A DNA stretch of 64,000 nt, taken from positions 8,866,001 through 8,930,000 of the forward strand of contig CM060188.1 of assembly GCA_030549335.1 (NCBI GenBank), given 5' to 3'. The first letter of the stretch is position 1. Each line of letters begins with the position of its first letter. Of this stretch, positions 26,346 to 37,839 are shown piece after piece. A program made the position numbers and the translations under genes. The notes below the pieces were generated by a model. It did no database searches, was not told where the DNA came from, and was given only the letters and a program-made list of their open reading frames with translations. This DNA is from Pontederia crassipes (lineage: Eukaryota > Streptophyta > Magnoliopsida > Commelinales > Pontederiaceae).

Positions 26346-26374
26346 AACCATCTCCGAATACTTCATCTAATATT
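26060..26374 (+). pseudogene. NFD4-like (nodulin-like MFS transporter) fragment, copy 1
   Basis: NFD4-like proteins are membrane transporters of the major facilitator type with a Nodulin-like domain. In one frame the segment reads DHSIMKALRMTNF, a stop, then VLFMSFLCDVGMRLIVMNNM and GYNDVSMFISLISICSFFGR followed by SEYFI and a stop. This matches the family block around FWVLF, then MNNMGQMG, then GYxDVSxFVSLxSIWxFFGR. The TAG replaces the Trp of FWVLF, and the frame slips just upstream of DHS. Only this short piece is present; the N-terminal half and the segment after SEYFI are missing on this strand. It is a decayed gene fragment, apparently carried as part of the inverted duplication. Confidence 0.75.
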
Positions 26375-27289
26375 TTGCTTGCTTACAACAAAAACAACAT
26401 TAAATTCCTCTATTTTGTTTTGTGTCTGAAAAGTTTTTCCTCCTCTATTTTGCACTAAAGGAAACACAATTATTAGTTATAACATTGTACTTCATCTAAG
26501 AGCTTCCTCCAGTGGTTGCTCTATTCATGCTCGAGAACTTTTTTATGTTCTGTATTTCTTGTTCTGTTGAACATGGTTGGTTTGACTCATCCAACTTTAT
26601 ATTTCCTTTGTAGGACATTTCTTTTCAATCTCCTTTCGCCCACAAGAGTATTTTTTTTTTGTTTTCTACTCATAAGCAAGGCTGATCCCATATTTAAGAT
26701 ACCAATGACTGGCATCTCAATATATTAGCTTGATAACAGTGCATCTTATTGGCAACTCTCGTGAAGTGGGTTGTAACATTAATACTTATGGTAAATAAGT
26801 TTGTATATTTTGTACATAGCAAAATGTGATTTAGTTGATTCGCAAAACATGAATGAAAAAATTATAGTTGATTCGCTGGCAATGGACATTATCAATTCTT
26901 TTGGGACATTATCAACGTGATGTTTGAACAAATTAACGAGTTTGTGCTCCATGTTCCAATTCTTTTGGGACACTATTCATTGACTTGCTTTCAATGAGGT
27001 CATTTAAAAGAATATTAATTTTTGTTTAAATGCTAAGCAATTAACTTTGATAAAATTTGTTAAACTTTGATAATGCGCCTGTCATAAGTTGAAACTAGGA
27101 GTTTGTAGCATCTAAAAGAAGAAACATCTTCGAAACACAACATAATCTCACGGCAAACATCATGACACATTATTATCAGGGCCACAATAGAATGATGCCT
27201 ACTAATGCTCTTCCACAAGAAAAGGCAGAGCTGCTCACAGTTTGAGTACATACATTTGATTTTTCAAAAATTACAAGAATCAAAGGGAG
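26375..27289. other. Spacer between the two NFD4-like copies
   Basis: AT-rich DNA with a small internal repeat: TTCTTTTGGGACATTATCAA at 26896 and TTCTTTTGGGACACTATTCA at 26960. No coding is supported. Confidence 0.4.
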
Positions 27290-28560
27290 CAAAGTCAAAG
27301 CCCATAGCATATGTCAACAACAATGGGGCCGTAGAGGGACCTCACAAGTCGACGGCCATGAAGACATAGCCGACTGCCATTACGTCCCACGAGGCTGCAT
27401 TCCATAGAGGTCTTGGTGTTGCATGTTTCCTGAACAAAAAATTCGAAAACTATCAATGAGACAAAAGGTATATTAACATGTGAAGAATACTAATAAGAAA
27501 GTAAACAACTAAATTAGGAAGCACAATTTGATTAATTAAAACTAGTGAATTATGTTTTGGTCCTGTTGGGTGGAGAGTAAACAATAATTTAGGGAATCTA
27601 TCCAATCACTTGTTTCAGGGTGGAGTAATGTTGTCCCCATCTTATGTATCTAAACTTTTCAAAATATAATATCTAATCAAAGTAATCATGTAATATAAAT
27701 GTGAGATTAGAATGAAGGCACCTCGACTTATAATGAGGAAGTTGAGATCCGAAGATAACATGGTTCATTGCATAAATTAATCCTAGTGCATGTAATATTT
27801 TTAATCGTATGTATTAAATAGTCAAACTTAAGATGTTCAATTTATTGTCCGATTTCTTACACTAATGAACTCCTCCACTCAAATGACAAATCACACATAT
27901 TAGGATGGGAAAACTCAAGAAGAATAATTAGGAAATCTCAAGAAGAATCATTGTTTCGAAATCGATGCGGCCAAAAAAATTGCAAATGCTAATGAGGAAG
28001 ACGAACATGGAGACGTCGTTGTAGCCCATCGTCTGCCCCATCTACCTCATGATGTTCATCACCGTCATCCCCTATCCCGACACTGCACAAGAACAACACG
28101 AACAACATTCAAAAGTCTCACTACAAGAAAAAAAACCAAATACAGATGGTCAAAATCGTCTAATTTGCCCAAAACTATTTTTCGAGGGAACCGATCCATC
28201 GAAAAAATGGTCGTCGCAAAATAATTTTTGACGGTTGGAAAAAATTCGTCGAAAGTTTCGACGGTTGTAACCGTCCCAAAAGTCCAGCGGCCGTAACCGT
28301 CGAAACTTTCGGCAGTTGCAACCGTGGTCGTCGCTTCCCCGGTTGTGGTGGTACCATTCATGTCCTCCCACCAAAACCTGAACTAGAACCCGAACCTGAA
28401 CCCGCGCCTGTCCAATGTGGAGGAGGACGATCTCGTGGACGTACTCATCAACCATCCTCTACCGAGTTTGCTGATTTTGATAGTCATCTGTTTGTCACTA
28501 GAGACATCTCTGTCAGGTTCGAAACCTTGTACGCCTCTCGAGAAGTCCGGATACCATTGA

Positions 28561-29592
28561 TTGGGACGCTCTGAACATTCCAGATGTTCAAGAAATGTTC
28601 GCAACCATCGGTTGGCTGCCACTTCTCTCCCTCACAGAGTGTGTGTACCCTCTCTTGTTCGTCATTTTTATGCGAACATGACAATCACTAGAGAGTCCAT
28701 TATTACATATGTCCTTGATATGTTCATTCGATTTGATCCAGACCATCTTTGTCGCATCTTTGGGGTTGCATGTTCATTACCTGGTCTTTATTCATTTGTC
28801 ACTCATGGTTGGCCTTCCGACTATCTTCCCATCTCAGATGGCATTCAAACCATTTTTGCTGGACAAGACGTCCAATATACTGTTGAAACGGCCTATCGCT
28901 ATCCACTGATGAAAATGACACATCATCTCCTTAGCCAAATGATCACTCGTCGAGCCGAACATTATACAGAGGTCACTCACTTTGATCTCTTCTTTCTTCA
29001 CTATCTCTGTATCCTTGATGCATCCTTTCTACATTTCGATCATTATGTGTTCTATCACATGGACTACACTTTTCAGAAGATCTCTTCTGCTGCTCGTGGA
29101 CAACACCACTTATATTTTGATGCTTGGATCACGAAGATCTTACACCACTTTGGTGTCGACATCCCTGCTGATGAGGAGTACATTCGACCTCGTCCCACCG
29201 ACGTCATTGGTTCCGAGACTTTACACCGGATGGGACTTAGGTTTAGTGAGCAGGCAGCGCCAGATTTTGACGATAGATATGACGCCACAGATGGTGAGCC
29301 AGCACCGATGAACACTCAGGAGGCTGGCCCCAGCTTCCCGCCACCATCGACACCCGCTGAGCAGTTTGGTCCTTCTCAGCACAGTACTTTAGACTTCCAC
29401 GGCACCTATGACTTCACAGCTCTTTTACAGCAGGTGGCTTCCATAGATCAGCGTGTGACTCAAATGGATCGACGTGTTCGACGGATGGAGCGTGATTCTC
29501 GTTACCTTGTCGGTTCACTACAGACATACTACACATCACAGGGTTTTATTCCGCCTATAGCTCATGAGGATGATAGTCCTAATGACGAGTAG
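28561..29592 (+). pseudogene. Sirevirus envelope-like ORF remnant (fossil)
   Basis: A 343-codon open frame. It contains the block typical of the plant envelope-like or 'putative plant transposon protein' family (LVRHFYANM near residue 32, DMFIRFDP, FLHYLCILDASFLHFDHYVF, ILHHFGVDIP), a Pro-rich linker (about 255-275), and a heptad-rich coiled coil near the C terminus (about 287-315). The family part extends to the left of this frame, so the copy looks broken, with at least one break. Its function in plants is unknown. Confidence 0.6.
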
Positions 29593-30030
29593 TTGGGTTG
29601 TCTCCCTCTTTGATGATGTCAAAAGGGGGAGAACTTTATGATGATATCATATGTTATGTGTCTTAGTATATTATGTGCTTACACTTGTATCGTGCATATC
29701 GTGGACCATTTTGTAGTGACTTCAGTCACATTTGTTAGTGCATGATGTATTATTAACTATGTAATTGAATAATTTTTATTATGTGATGACTTTTGACTTT
29801 TTCTTATGTGATGACTTTTTTATTTCAACTTTGATATCATATTTAATTTTTGCCATATGTTCATATCAATTATGGAATATAAATGTCACTTATTTAGGGG
29901 GAGAAAAATCTCTCTCAACAAACACAAACGGAGGAGGAGGAAAAGAGAGAATCTCTCTCTTTTCCTCCCTCCGATCCGCTTTCTTCTCCTTATCGTCCAA
30001 TTAATTTGCCATCATAAAAAAGGGAGAGAT

Positions 30031-31033
30031 TGTTGAATCTTACGTTTTGATGATAACAAATTAAAATGGACATAAAAGTTGCTAATCTATGCTCAAGTAG
30101 TGATAATGCAGGTGTAGAATTGATATGAACAGATTCGTCGAAAAAATCGCCAAATTTAAAGTTGGAAGAAAAGTTTTCAGCACGACCAGTCGACCCATTG
30201 GTCGACCGACCAGAAGCACCGGTCGACTGATATTCGGTGGAAGAAAAGATGAGAAAATACCGGTCGACGTTGAGACTATACCGATCGACAGATCGATCGA
30301 CGTCGAAACATTACCGGTCGTTGTATCGGTCGAAGGACCGATCGACCGGACAGCGTCAAAGCTAAGAAATGAGACAGGTCACAAAGACCGGTCGACCGGC
30401 TCATCCCAACGGTCGACCGACCCTTCAGTCAAATGAATAGTAACGGCTAGAATTTTGAAGAGAAAATTGGGGGAGACTTTTTGAACGAAATCTCACCCCT
30501 ATGAGCCTATAAAATGAGTGTCAAAGCCTGAAAAAAGATCATCCAAGCAAGAAGGAACATCCTAGAGCTCCTCTTAAGTTTTTGAAGCATAGAATTGCAA
30601 TTTCTTCCCTTTTCTTTTTCTTAGTTTTGAGTGTGAAAAAAAGTTTTGTAAAAGAAAAGAGTTAGAGGGAAACATTCACTTTCTGAAATATAGTGAGATT
30701 GAGAGCTCCTTGTAAAAGAGGTGTGCCTTGCCTCTTGAGCGGAGAAGAAGGCGTGATTGTATTAAGAGGGTTGTTCTCTCTCTACAAGAAAAGAGAAAGA
30801 TAGTGAATCTCCGACGGTCTCGAGGTCGAGAAGTCGGAGCGAGGACGTAGGCCAAAGCATTGGGGCCGAACCTCGTCAACATAGCGTGCCTTCTTGTGTT
30901 TATTTTTTATTCTTCATCTACGCATTATCTTTATTTGCTTGTGATCGATTTTATCATTTTTCTCCGAAAGTGAATTTTTGAAAAATTTGATTTCACCAAT
31001 TCACCCCCCCCTCTTGGTGCTTTCGATCCTACA
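30031..31033 (+). mobile_element. Sirevirus-type 3' LTR
   Basis: It begins TGTTGAATCTTACGTTTTGA directly after a polypurine tract and ends GATCCTACA, the TG...CA form, about 1.0 kb long. The start resembles Maximus/SIRE LTRs. A TATAAAA at 30508-30514 marks the likely promoter; the palindrome cluster lies just upstream of it. The second LTR is missing, so age cannot be estimated from LTR divergence. Confidence 0.7.
30184..30430. repeat. GGTCGACC palindrome cluster in the Sirevirus LTR
   Basis: About eleven copies or one-step variants of GGTCGACC (also CGATCGAC, GGTCGACT) in 250 bp, ending about 80 bp before the TATAAAA. Confidence 0.8.
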
Positions 31034-31316
31034 ATTCGGCCACTAGAAGGCCGATCCGGTGGCCAGCGACCATATCCGACTTCTAGGCGACCGATCCGGC
31101 GGCCAATAGTCGATTTGGCCCCCCGCGGCCAGATCGGACTGCGAGGCGGCCGATCCGACCGCCCACGGCCAGATCCGGCCGCCAAGCGGCTAGACGATCA
31201 GGCTGCGATGGATTTGTCATCGGCGGGTCGTCGTCGGAAAGTCATTGCATCGGCAAAATAGGAGAGGGAAAGAGAGAAGATAGAGGGTAAGAGGTAGAGA
31301 CGAGAGGAGAGATAAG

Positions 31317-31319
<3 letters not shown>

Positions 31320-31367
<48 letters not shown>

Positions 31368-31575
31368 GTAGAAATTAAAGAGGGAAAACGAAAAAAAAGG
31401 TGTGGGAGAGTTATTTTTTTAATTATCATTGGAAATATTTACCGATGGTCCGGTATATATATATATATATATATATGGGTAGAAATTAAAGAGGGAAAGC
31501 GGGAAAATGAAAAAAAAAGGTGTGGGAGAATTATTTTTTTAATTATCATTGGAAATATTTGCCGATGGTCCGGAC
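31320..31575. repeat. Two direct repeats of about 125 bp, each led by an (AT)n run
   Basis: Unit 1 starts with about 23 AT pairs (31320-31365), unit 2 with about 11 (31455-31476). Each is followed by GGGTAGAAATTAAAGAGGGA, then GGTGTGGGAGA, then AATTATCATTGGAAATATTT and CCGATGGTCCGG. This is a tandem duplication within the CACTA subterminal region. Confidence 0.9.
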
Positions 31576-32690
31576 CGTCGAAACTTTCGACGGTCCCGAC
31601 CGTCAGTACATTTTCGACGATCCTAACCGTCGAAACTTTCGATGGTTCGGACCATCGGTAAATTATGTAAGTATACTTACATCATACAATATTTAATTTT
31701 CTATTACCGACAATTTAGACCGAAAAAAATTTCGACGGTCTGAACGGTCGATAATTATATTAATAAAATACCACTTATATTATATTATTTTTCACTTACC
31801 GACGGTTTGGACCGTCGAAAGTTTCGACAGACAGGTATCCGTCGGAACTTTCGACGTTCATAAATGTCAAAAAATAAAATAATAATATTATAGATTTGGT
31901 AATTTATATTTTAGTTTTCGATGGTTGTAACCATCAGAAATTTCGATGGATCCATATCCGTTACGAAGGATTTCTGTCCGTCGAAAATTGCCCATCGAAA
32001 AATCCTAATTTTAATATAGTGTCTATCGTCCTCAACATCTCCACGATGGAGTGGTCTTCCCCAATCTACAGCCCATTCTTATTCCCTCCGCGGTGGCGAG
32101 CTAATCTTCTTCTCTGCTTCCTCCGTGTCCATCGCCTCCGTCATCGTTCTTTCAGTTAGCAGTGGCCGCGCAATCTGATCGTTCTCCACATCCACCACAC
32201 CCGAAGCAGCTTTCGACTTTGAAACGGTCGGATAATGAGTAAGGGTGAGAGAGAGAGGTATCGGAGTAAGAGAGAGAGGTCGGGACTCAAGAGTAGCACC
32301 TGATGGACGTCGGAGAATGCTATCGCCGGAGAATAAGAGGTGGATCTGCAACCGGCCGGAGGGAGATGGACCATAGGTTGGAGATCGGCGAGAGAGATCG
32401 GGATCGGTTGATGAGAGATTTTTAGGGCGAGAGGGAGGCATCAGCAGAAAAGAGGGGAAAGAGAGAGAGAGAGCAGGGAAAAGAAAAAAATGGCTAGGCG
32501 ATCTGAATGAAACAAAATGTCACGAGATGATCCGTGATCGTGCGATGCAATCTAGACTGGCGCCTCTATCTCCGTCGTTAGATCTCGATCGAACGGTCTT
32601 CAAGGCGCTTCACACGGTGTTGAACGGTAGATGCTTCACATATATATTAAACCCACATATATATATAGGAATTAATGTACCTACAAAGCA

Positions 32691-34220
32691 CCTTTTATTT
32701 TGTAGGGATGTTGAGCGCATCTCAACCGTTGAGTGCAAGGATTTTCTGTGCAAAGAGATAAAAAGTCAGATCAACTGATTAATCTCTTTGTTGTTAAACA
32801 TGGCATTACAGGTCTTTTGGTTAAGCTGTCAGTTTCGTATGTCCAATGCTTTCATTTTTATTGTCCGTATGATTGTTCATGCATGAACTTTCATTCTTCA
32901 TTTTAATTGGTTTTTATGGCTTCTTCATATTCTATGTAGGTTGATTTTATGAATTTTAGTTCTCCTATAATGTTAGTTTTGTTTTCTATGTTAAATGCAG
33001 TTCGGCGACATCATACGTTGGTGCCAAACTATGCATTCTCAATGTTGGTACGATGTGTTGCCTATCTCAGCATTAAATTTGGACTCAACGGTGGATAACT
33101 TTTAATTTGTGGGTATTATACATAATTGTTAGTGTTGTACGAGTTAAGTCATTGACACCATTTTCAAACATAAAAAATTCGCAAAAAAAATAAAAATTTG
33201 AGCACACAACGATCATATACTGATGTCTCAAATATATCTGAAAGGTGCAATCAAATGTTCTGATGCTTCTCTTAGCTCTTATGTAGGGTTATTAGTGAAT
33301 GGAAAATTTCTAATGTATTTTGATGCCATTTGGCGCATTACCGATTTAATTAACCAATAATTTAGATTTTCACGTAGATAGATTACTACTATTTAAATTA
33401 TCAGCATTACAGTATTTGGTAATAATTATAATAATAGTAAAAACGAACTGGTGACAAAATTACCATAATACCTCTCAAAATTATTTTAGATTTTAATAGC
33501 ATGTTATTATAAATAAACAAAGAAAAAAATATAAAAATGATATATATATATATATATATATATATAAGATGAAACAAAATCAAGAGTTAATCGTAAAAGA
33601 TTTCAAATAATAAAAAGATGAAGTTAAATGATATTTATTTATTAATAAATATTTAAAATATAAATTTTATTGAATTGATATTTTCGTCAAAATACATTTC
33701 CAACAGTTCGTAATTTGAAAAGACATCTCCCCTGCCTGCTATCTAAATTATCAGTGAGGTAATAATTAAGATTATCAGAGCAATTAAAATTATCGATAAT
33801 TAATCGTAACCAAACAAATTAATGCGATGATTCTTAGAAATTTTAAATAAAATAAAAAATAGATTATCTCATATCAAACGGCCTGCCATTAGAGATAAAT
33901 CTAAAATGTACCAAATTGTGATCTCTGAAATATTCATTTTGCTGCAGTCTTTAGTCGCATATTCTGTACTGACGTGGTTCAATTTCTAAGAAACACGAAT
34001 GCATATCTTATCAATTGTCAACTTTGATTTGTGTAATCATGCACAATTTAAGCTTGTATATCTGAGGGTTTCTTTTTTCTGTTCTCATTAGTAAAGATCC
34101 AAATCTTGTCATTTTTCATTCCTTTTTCTTCTGACATTGTTAGAGCGTAATGTCAGGGACTTGAATTCTGAGGTTCGATGAAGCAGCTCAGTTCTTAAGA
34201 AACTCAAGTCAATGTAATGA
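32691..34220. other. AT-rich intergenic DNA with possible MITE
   Basis: No coding is seen. A TA run occupies 33541-33566. Around 33330-33890, words such as GCCATTTGGCGCATTACC and (minus strand) GCCGTTTGATATGAGATAATC hint at a decayed MITE, but I could not define ends. Confidence 0.3.
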
Positions 34221-34924
34221 GGGTAAATTGCATAAAAAATTTCCAACTAGTCTGAACTTTCATTTTTGTGTAAAAAGTATTTTGATTTTATTTTCAAATC
34301 TATCATATTTTTTTTTATTTTTACATAAAAAGTCATGAATTTTAATTTAATTCTCGAATTTAACATAAACTTTTAATTTTAAATTTATTATAAAATAACC
34401 TATTATTATATTATTATTAAAAATAACAATCAATGATCATTACGTAGATAAGTTATAAAAAACATAAAAGAATAAAAACTAAAATAGTTTTTAGAACTTT
34501 GATAGTAAATTATTTTAAAATTTTAACATATTTTATAATTAGACCTTTTTTAGTTGCCTTAAAATCTAATTATAAAATAGACTACACATTTAGACAAATT
34601 TACTATCAAAGTTGTAAGAAAAATAGTTTAATATTATTATTTTTATCTTTTATAACTTGTTTTATATAATGTTCATTGACTATTATTTTTAATAATATAA
34701 TAATAAGTAGAATACATTTATAATTAATTTAAAATTTTAAAAATAAAAATTTAGGATAGATTTAAGAATTAAGTTAAAGTTCGTGGTCTTTTACATAAAT
34801 ATAGATATTTATGTTAAATATGAGAACAAAATTAAAGTTAATGACTTTTTATGCAAAAAAATAAAAAATCAGGTTAGATTTGAGAATAAATTTAAAGTTG
34901 AGACTTCTTTTATGTAATTTATCC
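34221..34924. mobile_element. Foldback (long inverted repeat) element, 704 bp
   Basis: The left half from GGGTAAATTGCATAAAA matches the reverse complement of the right half, GGATAAATTACATAAAA, for most of the element's length. Shared landmarks include CATAAAAAGTCAT, AATTTAACATAAA, CAATGATCATTA/CAATGAACATTA and AACTTTGATAGTAAAT. Almost the whole sequence could fold into a hairpin. It carries no coding. No clear target duplication is visible. Confidence 0.7.
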
Positions 34925-35239
34925 ATGCAACTAAGAAGATAAAAAATGTAAAAAAAAATAGTCCAAAAAAAAAAGAATACTTACGCTCTAAAATGCCCTT
35001 TTTTATGATTTCGTACAATTGTAGAATGATTTCCCTATAAAAAGAAATGACTATTGCTCCTTTTCCAACAAGGTCAATTCTCAAATTTTGAATAGTCAGA
35101 TGTCATTAACTTGTAGAATTGATTACAATTTTCATATGTAAACTTTATCATCCAAAATGTTAATGAATTTTGTCACTGCCAAGTAGCTATGCATTGAATT
35201 ATTTTGGTTCATCCCACTACGTGTACGAAAGATTTGTTT

Positions 35240-36210
35240 TAAAGAAGACGACGTCACGGGAATGAGGGCGTTGACCAAGATGTTAACGTGTCATTACAAA
35301 AGTTTTACAAAAGTACAAGTGCAATTCTTCAAAAGCAGAAGAGTCCAAGACTTTAGTTTCTTCAGAAATCTTTACTAAAATTTTATCTCAACAAGAAGCG
35401 AAGAATATTGAAGATAATTCAGTTGAAGTTCAAGCTTCGAATTCATCTCTTGAGACATCTTTTAAAGATGAGACATCTATAGTTCTACCGTCAAATGAGC
35501 AAATAACTTTTGAAGAATCTAGTGCAATACAATCATCACATATTGAAAAATCATATATTAATAAATATTTATTCATGCTTATGACGGTTAACTCAGCATC
35601 AAGAAAATTTAAAAATTGCGATGCTCATAAGGCTCAAGGTCAATTTTATTCATGCGAAAAGAATTTGATCAATTTCAAAGTCTCTTTCTTCAATGAATGC
35701 AAGCTTGCTCCAATGCTATCGATGCATAATCAAAGCTACTCTCTGAAGAAGGATCTCTATTTTATTCAAATTATCAAGAGACATCATTCGATTAAACATC
35801 GAAAGGAAAAGTTCTCTCACATATTTATTCATAGCCTTGAGGACAGGGCTATTTTGAAGAGGAAAAGAATGATAGGATCCTATTCCCTAATAATAATAGG
35901 ACTAGTTTATTTTCTTTAACTAAGATTAATTATTTATTTTCTACTTTGATTAGCACTCTAATTATTTACTTCCTAGTTTAAGTAGCACTCTTTTTCTTTT
36001 ATTTCTACTTCTACTAGGACTTGTTTGGGTTACCCTATAAATAAGGCACCCTTGGAACTTTTTTTAATCAAATATATGAGAATACAATCTTCTTTTGATA
36101 ATTGCTTGGAGCAAGTATCTTGGAGGCTTGACCCCTCGATGTGGTCTATTGGAGGCTTGATCCCCTCGAAGTGATCTAATTAGGATCCTAGTTGGACTAG
36201 GAATCTAACA
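35240..36210 (+). mobile_element. LTR-retrotransposon 3' fragment with short LTR, fossil
   Basis: An open stretch at about 35330-35919 reads acidic Ser/Thr-rich sequence, then a Lys/His-rich part. It runs into a purine tract (AGAGGAAAAGAA) and a TG...CA segment, 35870-36210, that starts TGATAGGATCC and ends GGAATCTAACA. This 341-bp segment has a TATAAAT (36036-36042) and a tandem GGAGGCTTGA duplication, the layout of a small Ty3/gypsy LTR. The coding part has no recognisable enzyme domain. Family and left end are uncertain; the element is broken. Confidence 0.5.
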
Positions 36211-37839
36211 CAATCACACCAAAGTAGTCATTGACGAGGTACACTGGGAGGGCAAGCTCATTGTTGCCGTCGGCGCCACTAAAAAGGATGTGTTTTTGGA
36301 GGGGATATAGTGTAACATTCTAAAGTAAAAATGAGAAAAAAAAGAATAAAGCAATCGTAAAAGCCCAGCAACACGAAGGTCCAAGCCCAACTACCAATAC
36401 CTAATAATCTAATACCCTAATCTCTCTCTTACCTACCTACCCAACCGACATTCTTACAAAATCCCTCATTCTACTAGAGTAAACAACCTCCCACTCCCAC
36501 CCCACTCTCTCCGCTGCATTGTAGCTCACGTCCCACCTTTCCCTCTCACAGTGGCATCTCGACAAAGGTAAGACCGTAAGAGCACCTCAATGGTGCTACA
36601 GTAAAACCACACCCTCACATCTCTCTCCATTCGGAACTGTAGCTACAATAGTCGAACCACTCACATTTTTGTCACTGTGACAGCTTCCTTGAGCTCGTGT
36701 GAACAGTAACTAAAAGAAGGAAGAAAGTGTTGTTGGAGCAAAGGAAGAAAGAAAAAAAAGAAAGGAAGAAGTTCAATTTAGGACATTGTTATTAAGATAT
36801 GTTTGAAGGAATCCTAAATCTAATCACCCCCTTAATGATGTGTATTTATGTGAATTAAGGGATTTTAAGACCAAATTAAGTCTTATTAATGCGTGATTAG
36901 GGAAAGTCCATATTTACAATAAGATGCTCCTTGTTTCATTAAGATTACTATTTCATTACTAATCATGTTTAGGATTAGAATGTTTATGTTAATCCATGTT
37001 TAATTCATTATGATGTCTTTTAGTTATTCGTATTAATATGATTAGTAACTCCTAATGTTCTTTATGCAAATCTCTTCATCTGTTCAAGATTAAGATGGTG
37101 GAAATGTTCATGTATAACCTATGTGATGATTAGTGAAAAATGTATGTTTGAGGGGATCCAAACCTAATCTCTTCCTCAATGTATGTTTGAGGGGATCCAA
37201 CCCTAATTGCTTCCCCAATGTATTGTGAATGTTTGGATTGGAACTTAGGAACAACCTTTGGTTCCTACATGATGAGATTTGGGATTTTAGAATTAGAATG
37301 CATGATGCCTATTAGATGTTTGTAAAAATGCTATATGTAAATCATAATGTAGGAAAGTGATGCTTATATTGAAAGAATGATATTATAATCCTTTTAAACT
37401 AGATTAAGATTAAATAGGCAAGTGTAAATGTTAATAAGTGTATGTTTGAGGAGATCCAAATCCGTAATCTTCATTCTAATGATGTTTGAATGTGTAGATT
37501 AGGGCACGAAGAACAAACTCTTTGTTCTTAGAAGGTTTAGGAAATGTACATTTGATGATTCATATTTTTTAAGTCACTATTCTATTGCTAATTATGATTA
37601 GAATCTAATGTGCTTAGTTCATAAGTAGTTTATTTATTTCTACATATGAACATGTCTATTAGTTTAAAGGTTTTAGATGCTACATGTTGTGGGGATTGGT
37701 TTAATAAATTATTAGTTATATATGATTAGTGTAAAGTTGCTATTGCTTATGTTTGGATGAATGTGCCCCTTAAGTGTGTTTACATGTATGCGTAGAAATG
37801 GTGAAAATCGAACAAAACAGGGGAAACTCTGCCCGAATA

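Larger units (their letters stand above)
28340..31033 (+). mobile_element. Sirevirus (Ty1/copia) 3' portion, fossil inside the CACTA element
   Basis: Parts in order: an envelope-like ORF region (to 29592), several polypurine-type tracts (AAAAGGGGGAGAA at about 29620, GGGGGAGAAAAA at 29897, AAAAAAGGGAGAGAT just before 30031) and a 3' LTR (30031-31033). Multiple AAGGGGGAGA-like tracts, an envelope-like gene next to the 3' LTR and a palindrome cluster in the LTR are known features of Sireviruses. The gag-pol part and the 5' LTR are absent. The left boundary, where CACTA subterminal repeats stop, is approximate. It is broken. Confidence 0.7.
28119..32021 (+). mobile_element. CACTA (En/Spm) element, non-autonomous, 3.9 kb
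   Basis: The left end is CACTACAAGAAAAAAAACC, the standard plant CACTA terminus; the right end on the minus strand is CACTATATTAAAATTAGG, a decayed version. TCT flanks both ends, the 3-bp duplication expected of this superfamily, and removing 28119-32021 plus one TCT restores the NFD4-like copy it interrupted. Subterminal DNA on both sides (28215-28335 and 31570-31985) is dense in CGTCGAAA-TTTCGACGGT words, the likely transposase-binding repeats. No transposase coding is present. Nearly 2.7 kb of the inside is Sirevirus-derived, followed by a GC-rich block of GGCGGCCGATCCG words (31040-31200) that also occurs in the second CACTA-like element. Confidence 0.88.
27290..32160 (-). pseudogene. NFD4-like fragment, copy 2, split by a CACTA element
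   Basis: Read on the minus strand, 32160-32025 encodes GEDHSIVEMLRTID. The match then resumes at 28118 and runs to about 27945 with MLFVLFLC and the NDVSMFVFLISICNFFGR block. Between these lies the CACTA element 28119-32021, with TCT on both sides (28116-28118 and 32022-32024). A further exon-like piece at 27430-27290, after a TTTTTGTTCAG acceptor, encodes TPRPLWNAAS followed by DVMAVGYVFMA, the family block expected next. So this copy once had at least one intron and more of the gene than copy 1. It is dead: a TGA stands where FW's Trp should be, and the frame is lost afterwards. Confidence 0.75.
27945..32690 (-). repeat. Inverted duplication, arm 2 (interrupted)
   Basis: Reverse-complement partner of 25570-26345. 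The arm is in two pieces, 32690-32025 and 28118-27945, separated by the CACTA insertion. Identity looks roughly 75-85 percent by eye. Confidence 0.85.

Noticed and set aside
30125-30436. 103-codon Asp/Arg/Thr-rich frame
   Set aside because: It is a translation of the GGTCGACC palindrome cluster in an LTR.
31317-31661. Frame rich in Ile-Tyr repeats
   Set aside because: It comes from (AT)n runs in the CACTA subterminal repeat.
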